Positions 57,329 to 64,000 of a stretch of DNA of 64,000 nt are shown here, piece after piece. Position numbers and translations under genes: made by a program. Source of the DNA: UMGS1052 sp045580005 (GTDB lineage Bacteria; Bacillota; Clostridia; Oscillospirales; CAG-382); NCBI GenBank assembly GCA_045580005.1, contig JAZNMZ010000003.1:1-64000 (forward strand). Direction: 5' to 3'. The notes beneath the pieces were generated by a model, which saw only the letters and a list, made by a program, of their open reading frames with translations, did not search any database and was not told where the DNA came from. How positions within the stretch are numbered: position 1 is the stretch's first letter; each line of letters starts with the position of its first letter.

Positions 57329-59617
57329 TTATTCGCCCGAGGCGGTTATCTTCCCGTCCTTTACGGCGAATTTTATTTTTGTAAGCTTCTTGTTGTAGTT
57401 TGAAATAATAAGCTCGGCTGCCGTGTCCTCAATCTCGGTCTGGATAAATCTCCTGAGATTGCGCGCTCCGAATTTGCGGCTGTAGGAGTTCTTTGCAAGG
57501 TACTCGAGCAACGCCGGAGTGTATTCGATACAGATGCCCTTTTCGGCAACCGCGCTCTTGAGCTCATCGAGCATAATTCTTGCAATCTCGCGGAAGTTAT
57601 CCTCAGAAAGCTGATTGAAGATAATAATCTCGTCAATTCTGTTGATAAACTCGGGACGCAAAAAGCTGTAAAGAGCGTTCTTGATGCGCTCCTCATTCAC
57701 ATCGGCCTCGGTGCCCGAGAAACCTAGAGAGTTCATACCCGTGCTCGAGCCTGCGTTTGTTGTCATTACGATAATTGTATTCTCAAAGCTCACCTGCTTG
57801 CCGTGGGCGTCTGTTATTCTGCCGTCGTCAAGCACCTGCAAGAGAATGTTGAGCACATCGGGATGAGCCTTTTCTATCTCGTCAAAGAGCACCACGCTGT
57901 ACGGTCTGCGGCGTATCTTTTCTGTGAGCTGACCCGCCTCGTCGTAGCCGACATATCCGGGAGGCGCTCCGACAATTCTCGATACAGAGTGCTTCTCCAT
58001 AAACTCGGACATATCAAGGCGTATAAGCGCCTCGGGCGAGTCAAAAAGGTCGTTTGCAAGAGTCTTTACAAGCTCGGTCTTTCCGACGCCTGTGGGTCCC
58101 GCAAAGATAAACGACACAGGCTTGCGCTTTGCGCAAATACCCGCTCTTGAGCGCTTTATCGCACGGGCAACGGCGTCTACCGCCTTGTCCTGACCAATAA
58201 TTCTTGATTTCAGTCTTTCGGACAGCTTATCTATTCTCAAAAACTCATTTTCTGTAATATTGCTTGCAGGAATACCCGTCCATATCTCGATAACCTTGGC
58301 AAGGTGCTCGTCGGTAACCGTGATGTTTTTGCAAAGCTCAAGAAGCCTCTCGCACTCCTCGGTGAGTCTTATCTCTTTTATCTTGAGGTCTGCGAGCTTC
58401 TCGTAACGCTCCATGCCGTCGTCCTCGGTATTCTCAAGCTCCTCGCGCGAGCTCTTGGTTTGCTCGAGCTCTTCTTTTTTCTGCGCGGCAAGATTGATAT
58501 TCTCATCTCTGAGGGCGACAAACGACGCAGCCTCATCAAGCAAATCTATCGCCTTGTCGGGCAGAAATCTGTCTGTGATATATCTTTCGGAGAAAACAAC
58601 TGTCTTCTCGACAGTGCTGTCGGGAATGATAAGTCCATGGAAAGCTTCGTAATAGTTCTTGATACCCTTGAGTATCTCTATTGTGTCGGACACCGACGGC
58701 TCGTTTATAACTATCGGCTGAAAGCGTCGCTCTAGTGCCGCGTCCTTTTCTATATACTTTCGGTACTCGGCAAGGGTTGTGGCGCCGATTACCTGAATTT
58801 CGCCTCTTGAAAGGGCAGGCTTCAGAATATTTGCGGCATTCATACCGCCCTCGGCGTCGCCTGCCGATACGATAGAATGAATTTCATCTATCACAAGAAT
58901 AATATTGCCGCTCGACTTTACTTCCTCAATAAGGCCCTTCATGCGGTTTTCAAACTGTCCTCTGAACTGAGTGCCTGCCACCACAAGAGTCATATCAAGA
59001 AGATAAACCTCGCATTTTTTGAGCTTGTGAGGAACACTTCCCTCGGCAATTCTCATAGCGAGCGCCTCGGCAACCGCTGTCTTTCCGACACCCGGTTCGC
59101 CTATGAGGCAGGGGTTGTTCTTCTGTCGGCGTGTCAGAATCTGCAGGACTCTGTCGAGCTCTCTTTCTCTGCCGATTACCCTGTCAAGTCCTCCCTCGCG
59201 CGCCTTGCCTGTGAGATTTATGCAGAAAGCCTCAAGATTTTTGCGCTTTTTATTCTTCTTTTTGTCGCCCTTTTTGTCGTTTTCTTCGGTGTCACCGCTC
59301 TTTTCTTTCTTGGTGCCGCCAAAGATTGCGCCAAAATTCAGCGAGGGTGCACGGCCCTCGGTGTCCTCACCGTCATCGTCATACGGCGGCTCGTCAAAAG
59401 CCTCAGCATATTGGGAAAACTCATCGGAAAGCTCGTCAAACTGCTCCTCATCAATACCCATTTTGCCCATCATTTCGTTTATTTGGTCTGTGTTTATTCC
59501 AAGCTCTCTGGCACATTTGAGGCAGTATGCCTCTGTAGAACCGTTGCCCGTTCCGTCAAGCTTCTGTACGAACACCACGGCAAGTCTTTTTTTACACCGT
59601 GTGCAATAGCGTATCAC
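57329..59617 (-). CDS. clpE: ClpE-like AAA+ ATPase with N-terminal zinc finger
   Basis: The 762-residue Hsp100 unfoldase feeds proteins to ClpP. The N-terminus has a four-cysteine zinc finger (Cys5, Cys8, Cys32, Cys35), as in ClpE, in place of the Clp_N repeats of ClpC, then an acidic/Lys-rich linker. AAA1 has GEPGVGKTAVAEALA and AAA2 GPTGVGKTELVKTLA, with a short coiled middle domain. NSLGFSG before the sensor region fits a ClpP-binding loop. The start is GTG 59617, after AAGGAGG, overlapping the pgsA-like stop (GTGA). Confidence 0.88.
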   Translation of the reverse strand: MIRYCTRCKKRLAVVFVQKLDGTGNGSTEAYCLKCARELGINTDQINEMMGKMGIDEEQFDELSDEFSQYAEAFDEPPYDDDGEDTEGRAPSLNFGAIFGGTKKEKSGDTEENDKKGDKKKNKKRKNLEAFCINLTGKAREGGLDRVIGRERELDRVLQILTRRQKNNPCLIGEPGVGKTAVAEALAMRIAEGSVPHKLKKCEVYLLDMTLVVAGTQFRGQFENRMKGLIEEVKSSGNIILVIDEIHSIVSAGDAEGGMNAANILKPALSRGEIQVIGATTLAEYRKYIEKDAALERRFQPIVINEPSVSDTIEILKGIKNYYEAFHGLIIPDSTVEKTVVFSERYITDRFLPDKAIDLLDEAASFVALRDENINLAAQKKEELEQTKSSREELENTEDDGMERYEKLADLKIKEIRLTEECERLLELCKNITVTDEHLAKVIEIWTGIPASNITENEFLRIDKLSERLKSRIIGQDKAVDAVARAIKRSRAGICAKRKPVSFIFAGPTGVGKTELVKTLANDLFDSPEALIRLDMSEFMEKHSVSRIVGAPPGYVGYDEAGQLTEKIRRRPYSVVLFDEIEKAHPDVLNILLQVLDDGRITDAHGKQVSFENTIIVMTTNAGSSTGMNSLGFSGTEADVNEERIKNALYSFLRPEFINRIDEIIIFNQLSEDNFREIARIMLDELKSAVAEKGICIEYTPALLEYLAKNSYSRKFGARNLRRFIQTEIEDTAAELIISNYNKKLTKIKFAVKDGKITASGE

Positions 59618-60174
59618 CTGTTGTTGTCCTCCTTAGTTGTACCGTGCACAAATTCGTCAATTATATATCTGTAAAAATACGCTGCCAGAGCAATAACAAT
59701 CGCGCCTGCAACAGCGAGGCTCAGTATATTGAGAGCCGCTCCCGAGAGATTTCCCTCAAACATCAGAAGAATTGCCGAAAAAGCAAACATACTGAAGCCT
59801 GCAAGCTTTCCGGGTATATTTGATTTTACTACCGTCTTTTTTGTTTTATACACAAAAATTGCGCCGATTGCCTGTAACAGTCCCACAATCACAAATGTCA
59901 CCACAAAAAATGCAGGAATCTTCCCCTGTGAAAAAAGGCAGAAAAACACTGTAGCGTATGTAAGCTTGTCAGCAATCGGGTCAAGAATCCTGCCGAGGCT
60001 GCTCTCACACGCGTGTTTTCTGGCTATATAGCCGTCTGCAACATCAGATATTCCCGATATTACAAACACTATAAAGCAGGATATATACTTGCTTTTGAGA
60101 AATTCGCCTATAAAAACAGGTACAAGCAGAATCCTCAAAAGACTAAGCAGATTAGGGACATCTTTTAGTTTCAT
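59614..60174 (-). CDS. CDP-alcohol phosphatidyltransferase, PgsA-like
   Basis: The 186-residue membrane enzyme has the family motif DGYIARKHACESSLGRILDP-IAD (D-G-x2-A-R-x8-G-x3-D-x3-D). It probably makes phosphatidylglycerophosphate from CDP-diacylglycerol and glycerol-3-phosphate, the first step to phosphatidylglycerol; other head groups cannot be excluded. Several membrane helices follow the motif. It overlaps the clpE-like start. Confidence 0.87.
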   Translation of the reverse strand: MKLKDVPNLLSLLRILLVPVFIGEFLKSKYISCFIVFVISGISDVADGYIARKHACESSLGRILDPIADKLTYATVFFCLFSQGKIPAFFVVTFVIVGLLQAIGAIFVYKTKKTVVKSNIPGKLAGFSMFAFSAILLMFEGNLSGAALNILSLAVAGAIVIALAAYFYRYIIDEFVHGTTKEDNNR

Positions 60175-60215
60175 AACAAAAAATTACCTCTCAAAATACT
60201 CTTAAACCATATAAT

Positions 60216-60947
60216 TTACATCGCAAAGAAAGCGAGCGCCACCGCCAGCGGATTTATGGCTGCGAACCACTTATAAATATATGTAGCGGCTATGATATCG
60301 TCGTTGATTACAATTCCTGTGCTCTCAAGGAAAGGTGTTGCCGCAGAAACGAGCATGATAAGAACAAACACCAAAAGGGAAGCAACAACAACTCCTGCAA
60401 CACCGCCGAGCAAAGAATTGAACTGGCTGATAATGGGCGCGGAAGCCACAAGGTTAAGTATCTTCATCACAAGCCACAGCACAATGCTTGCCACAATAAA
60501 AACTGCAATAAAAGCAACTGCTGTCGCAAGAGCTGAGCATATAGGTGTGATTATGTGCTCAGCAAGATCTCCTGCCGCCTCTGTGCTGCTCTGCGCGAGC
60601 GATTCCTCAACATTGCCCATAAATTTCTCGAAGCTCAGACCTATCTTTGACAAAAGCTCGTCAAGCTTTTCCTTATTCTCGGCAATGGCGCTTGACAAAT
60701 CAAGATTTTCCGACGCAATATAATCGATAAACCTTTCTTTAAGATCTGTTTCGGTATTCTTATAAAACTGCGTTGCCTTGATTATAGCCGCCACAGGCTT
60801 TGCAAAAATAAAAGCACAGACTGCAGACACCGCAAACTTCAAAAAGCTGTAGGCCGTCTTTATAAAACCTTTCTTTATACCGAGTATTACATTGACTGCA
60901 ATAATAAGAACAATTATGGCGTCAAGTATAATTGCTGTTGTATTCAT
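60216..60947 (-). CDS. CvpA family membrane protein
   Basis: The 243-residue protein starts with the CvpA signature (IILDAIIVLIIAVNVILG, KKGFIKTAYSFL) and has four predicted helices with a helical loop between the second and third. CvpA proteins affect envelope homeostasis and colicin V production in E. coli; the mechanism is unknown. ATG 60947 follows GGAAGG; the longer frame overlaps the upstream gene. Confidence 0.85.
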   Translation of the reverse strand: MNTTAIILDAIIVLIIAVNVILGIKKGFIKTAYSFLKFAVSAVCAFIFAKPVAAIIKATQFYKNTETDLKERFIDYIASENLDLSSAIAENKEKLDELLSKIGLSFEKFMGNVEESLAQSSTEAAGDLAEHIITPICSALATAVAFIAVFIVASIVLWLVMKILNLVASAPIISQFNSLLGGVAGVVVASLLVFVLIMLVSAATPFLESTGIVINDDIIAATYIYKWFAAINPLAVALAFFAM

Positions 60948-60963
60948 AGTTTGTAGCCTTCCT

Positions 60964-62184
60964 TTACTCTTGTTTTTCGCCGTTTTCTCCGGCGGGTTCA
61001 TAATTTATTTTTTGTTTTAAGGCTCCGCCCGACGAAACAAGAACATACTCGTCTGCGCCGCCTGAAAATACCTTTTTATACTCGCCGTCTGCCGCAATAT
61101 CCGAAATACTGTTTTCGGTTATCACGCCGCCCGAGTATTTGAATGCCCTAAGCAGAAAATGCTCGAGAATAAATATATCCCCGTCCTTGTGCGAGATGTT
61201 GAATATCTCTGACTTGTGCCGGGTGGTCAGAAGCTCTTTCCCCTGATAGTCATAAAATCTTGCCACCATGTCAACGCCTGTCTCGGCAGTTTTGAGTCCA
61301 ACAGCAAAGAAGTCGCGGAATCTGTAAACGCTCTTCAAGGTATCAAGTCCGAAGTCTGCCTCTCCCGTTTTCTCTCCGCTTTTGTTGAAATAGTGAATAC
61401 CGCAGTCTGTCACAAGTGAGAACTTTCCGTCTGAGCACAAAAGCGACAGCGGCATCTGTCCGAAAATCTCGAGCGTCTGCGGCGGCTCCTCGGTCGAAAT
61501 ATCAAAAAAGAGAATCTTGCTGTAATAATCTCCGCCATGAGAGCCTGTCGTAGCGCATACAACAGTGTCGCCCGACGAATCAAGCGCAATATCGGTGATG
61601 GTCATATCCCTGCTCATAAAGCTGTAGCTCTTGTGAAAGTTGCTGTCGTATACCACAAAGCCACTTGAGTAGCTTTTTTCTTTTGTTATAACGACAAAGC
61701 TGCCGTCGGTATCGAGATAAATATATTCTATTTCGGTATCAAGCTCTTTTTCGGCAATTTTTGAAAAAGAGTTGTAAATAGATATATTCTTTCCGTACAT
61801 ATCATATATCATAAAATACTTGTCGTTGCTGACAGATACGGGATTCACATAGCTAAGACTATCCGAAAAGAGCTTTCTGCCCGAAAAGTCATATGAGCTG
61901 ACTCTGCCGTCGTCAAACACGCACAGCTTGTCACCGAGCAGAGAAAACTGCGCGTCCTCGCCGACAGAAAAGCTGACGCTCCTGTCGCCCAACGAAAACT
62001 CGGGCGGCTGAATGTCGATATACCGTAAAAGATATCTGAAATTATCCACGGTTATCTCTTCTCTGTACACCGTCATCGAAAAAATTATAAATATTACAAG
62101 TATGACAAGGACCATATATCTTGCAGCCTTGAGGTAGCCTGCCGCTTTTCGGTAATATTCCCTGTCGCTCGTCTTATATGACAT
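60964..62184 (-). CDS. DUF5711 membrane-anchored beta-propeller-like protein
   Basis: The 406-residue protein has one N-terminal membrane helix (YMVLVILVIFIIFSMTVY) and a large external domain of repeated beta blades (KLCVFDDGRVSSYDFSGRKLF, FAVGLKTAETGVDMVARFYDYQGKELL). This layout fits the DUF5711 family, common beside cvpA in Clostridia (memory). No function is known. A role in the envelope is likely from its position between truA and cvpA. Confidence 0.75.
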   Translation of the reverse strand: MSYKTSDREYYRKAAGYLKAARYMVLVILVIFIIFSMTVYREEITVDNFRYLLRYIDIQPPEFSLGDRSVSFSVGEDAQFSLLGDKLCVFDDGRVSSYDFSGRKLFSDSLSYVNPVSVSNDKYFMIYDMYGKNISIYNSFSKIAEKELDTEIEYIYLDTDGSFVVITKEKSYSSGFVVYDSNFHKSYSFMSRDMTITDIALDSSGDTVVCATTGSHGGDYYSKILFFDISTEEPPQTLEIFGQMPLSLLCSDGKFSLVTDCGIHYFNKSGEKTGEADFGLDTLKSVYRFRDFFAVGLKTAETGVDMVARFYDYQGKELLTTRHKSEIFNISHKDGDIFILEHFLLRAFKYSGGVITENSISDIAADGEYKKVFSGGADEYVLVSSGGALKQKINYEPAGENGEKQE

Positions 62185-62211
62185 TTTTTCCTCCGATAAG
62201 TACTTTTGGTT

Positions 62212-62943
62212 TTAATAAAAAACCTCGTTCAAATAAAGTCCGCAGGCAGGAGCCGTAGGGCCTGCAAAGCTCCGGTCTTTTTTAAGTATGATATCGCTTA
62301 CGCTCATTTTGAGCTTGTCTTCGTTTGCGGCAAGATAGGTACCTGCAATAATGCGAACCATATTATAAAGAAATCCGTCTGCCTTTATCCTTATCTCAGC
62401 AAGCTCGCCGTCGCGCGTGATACGGCAATATTCCACGGTTCTCACAGTGTCGTCGGCTACCGACGAGCCGCTCGCCATAAAAGAGCGGAAATCGTGTCTG
62501 CCGCAAATCTGCTCACCAACATGGGATATTCTTTCTATATCAAGCTCTTTGGGATAAAAATGCGCCTTTGACACAAGATGCGGATTCATATATCTTGCAT
62601 TCCATATCCTATATACATATTCTTTTCCCACGCAGGAGTATCTTGCGTGGAAGCTGTCGTCCTTTGTAAAAACCTCTTTTACGGCAATATCGCAGGGTAA
62701 AATACTGTTGAGTGCCAAAAAAATTTTTTCTTCCGAAAGACAGAGCTGCTCATCAAGATGGCAGATATAGTTGTTGGCGCTCACGCCTGCATCGGTCCTA
62801 CTGCAGCCTGTGACATTGGGTCTGTGACCGATAAGCTTTTCAAGAGCGTCCTGAAGTGTGCCCTGCACTGTCGCGGCGTTCGGCTGTACCTGCCAGCCGT
62901 GGTAGTTCTTGCCGTCAAAGGTGATTTTGAGACAGGTTTTCAT
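62212..62943 (-). CDS. truA: tRNA pseudouridine synthase A
   Basis: The 243-residue enzyme makes pseudouridine at positions 38-40 of the tRNA anticodon stem. The catalytic Asp is in GCSRTDAGVSAN. FDGKNYHGWQVQPN and VGEQICGRHDFRSFMA are family blocks. The start overlaps the ecfT stop (ATGA). This ecfA-ecfT-truA order is the standard Firmicute arrangement downstream of ribosomal genes. Confidence 0.95.
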   Translation of the reverse strand: MKTCLKITFDGKNYHGWQVQPNAATVQGTLQDALEKLIGHRPNVTGCSRTDAGVSANNYICHLDEQLCLSEEKIFLALNSILPCDIAVKEVFTKDDSFHARYSCVGKEYVYRIWNARYMNPHLVSKAHFYPKELDIERISHVGEQICGRHDFRSFMASGSSVADDTVRTVEYCRITRDGELAEIRIKADGFLYNMVRIIAGTYLAANEDKLKMSVSDIILKKDRSFAGPTAPACGLYLNEVFY

Positions 62944-63758
62944 ATTATCCTCGCAAAAACTGTGTTAAGATATATTACCGCACAAAGAATGACAACAATA
63001 CCTGCAAGTGCTGCCCAGTCGGCCATGCTGCTTTTTAGCACCTTGAGTCTTGTGCGTCCCGCTCCGCCGTTGTAAAGGCGGCACTCCATCGCCGAGGCAA
63101 GCTCGTCTGCCCGTCTGAAAGACGAGATAAAAAGAGGTATCAGTATCGGGACAAAAGCCTTCGCTCTCTTGAGCAGGCTTCCTGTTTCAAAGTCGGCGCC
63201 CCTTGCTTTCTGCGCGCTTATAATCTTCTCGGTTTCCTCGATAAGAGTCGGTATAAAGCGAAGCGCTATCGACATCATCATGGCGAACTCATGCGTGGGT
63301 ATGCCTATCTTTGAAAGAGGGCTTGTGAGCCTCTCTATGGCATCGGTAAGAGCCATGGGCGAGGTTGTATAGGTGAGGAGCACAAAAGCTCCAGTGACAA
63401 GCAAAATGATTCTCAATGCCATCAAAAGAGCAAATCTTATACCCTCAAGGTAAATGTCTATAACCCAGAAAGACACAAGCAGCGTTTCTCCTCCTGTGAA
63501 AAGTACATTCATAATCGCTGTGAAAATAAGAATAAAAAGCACAGGCTTCATGCTCTTTAGGATTATGCGCGGATTTATCTTTGAAACGGCTATAAGAGCG
63601 AGCGCCATAACAGTCACAAGCGCAAACGACGCATAGCTTGCCGCGCAGAAAATTGTGACTATATAAAATATTGCAAAAACTATCTTAAATCTCGGATCAA
63701 GCTTGTGAACAAAAGAATCTCCGGGGAAAAACTGTCCGAGGGAAATATCGCCTAACAT
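62940..63758 (-). CDS. ecfT: Energy-coupling factor transporter transmembrane subunit EcfT
   Basis: The 272-residue scaffold protein of vitamin ECF transporters has about five helices. The two coupling motifs that dock the ATPases are AQKARGADF and ADELASAMECR. It works with EcfA1/A2 and exchangeable S subunits to import vitamins or metals. The start overlaps the ecfA stop (TGATG). Confidence 0.95.
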   Translation of the reverse strand: MLGDISLGQFFPGDSFVHKLDPRFKIVFAIFYIVTIFCAASYASFALVTVMALALIAVSKINPRIILKSMKPVLFILIFTAIMNVLFTGGETLLVSFWVIDIYLEGIRFALLMALRIILLVTGAFVLLTYTTSPMALTDAIERLTSPLSKIGIPTHEFAMMMSIALRFIPTLIEETEKIISAQKARGADFETGSLLKRAKAFVPILIPLFISSFRRADELASAMECRLYNGGAGRTRLKVLKSSMADWAALAGIVVILCAVIYLNTVFARII

Positions 63759-64000
63759 CAGTTTCCTCCTTTTTTTGCAACAAGCTGTTTGAGCATACCG
63801 TACGCCTCATCGACAGTAAAGACCGAGCCGGGAACAGAAACGCCCATACTGCGCAGCTTATTCATAAGGCTTGTGACCTGAGGGGTGTCAAGTCCCGAAG
63901 AAATAAGCTCGTCGTAATGCGAGAAGACCTCGCCGGGTGTGCCAGATGCAAGAAGTTTGCCGTGTGAAAGTGCGATGATTCTGTCAGAAAACTCAGCAAC
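63758..64000 (-). CDS. Energy-coupling factor transporter ATPase, C-terminal end
   Basis: Only the last 80 residues are in the window; the gene runs off the edge. The visible part starts VAEFSDRIIALSHGKLLASG and TPGEVFSHYDELISS, the region after the H-loop of EcfA ATPases, then the short C-terminal domain. Order suggests EcfA2, with EcfA1 further upstream. It overlaps ecfT by one base. Confidence 0.9.
   Translation of the reverse strand, partial: VAEFSDRIIALSHGKLLASGTPGEVFSHYDELISSGLDTPQVTSLMNKLRSMGVSVPGSVFTVDEAYGMLKQLVAKKGGN

Overview
The window reads as a chromosomal segment of an anaerobic, low-to-mid-GC member of the Clostridia, probably a gut or rumen species of the Oscillospiraceae/Ruminococcaceae type. 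The basis is gene content: CarD, CvpA, an EcfA/EcfT-TruA block, a ClpE-like ATPase, M42 peptidases, DUF5696/Yip1 sugar-uptake genes, a secreted dockerin protein, a CIRCE-controlled groESL and a threonyl T-box. Near-consensus TTGACA-N17-TATAAT promoters and strong Shine-Dalgarno sites are common. No phage, conjugative element, CRISPR array or rRNA operon is visible. The species call is inference.

Layout. 0-2 kb: the 3' end of a collagen-like surface protein, a multi-hairpin repeat, a four-helix-bundle (S23/IVP-type) gene broken by one amber codon, a symmetric hairpin array, tRNA-Leu(GAG) and a small conserved-looking protein. 2-10.2 kb (+): serC-serA, an AI-2E-family permease, ahpC with an AhpF-like reductase of unusual domain order, a nitroreductase and a MATE exporter. 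10.3-16.3 kb (-): a hypothetical protein, a heterodimeric ABC exporter behind its own MarR regulator (two perfect palindromes just after the -10), and an XRE regulator. 16.5-18.1 kb: an AT-rich orphan Core-2/I-branching glycosyltransferase (+) and lexA (-) with an SOS-like box.

18.4-31.2 kb (-) is the most striking block. It is one seven-gene unit: a giant secreted solute-binding protein, two complete pairs of sugar-ABC permeases, an NHL/TPR/Yip1 membrane protein and a large secreted DUF5696 protein. It has no ABC ATPase. A promoter lies at the upstream end, a terminator at the downstream end, and a 13-bp perfect stem-loop sits after the binding-protein gene. I infer a surface glycan-capture, processing and uptake machine that borrows a housekeeping ATPase.

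31.5-35.2 kb (-): truB, a membrane-anchored hypothetical and an ABC-F ATPase. 35.3-39 kb (+): a small membrane protein, a THUMP methyltransferase and groES-groEL. 39.2-49.8 kb (-): an XRE-TPR regulator; mfd, a PpiC-type lipoprotein, mreD and a radical-SAM enzyme; thrS with its T-box; CarD. 50-56.7 kb (+): murD, three tandem M42 peptidase paralogues (the third has lost catalytic residues), a methionine gamma-lyase family protein, tag and a standalone dockerin. 56.9-64 kb (-): rnpB, clpE-like, pgsA-like, cvpA, a DUF5711 protein, truA, ecfT and the end of ecfA.
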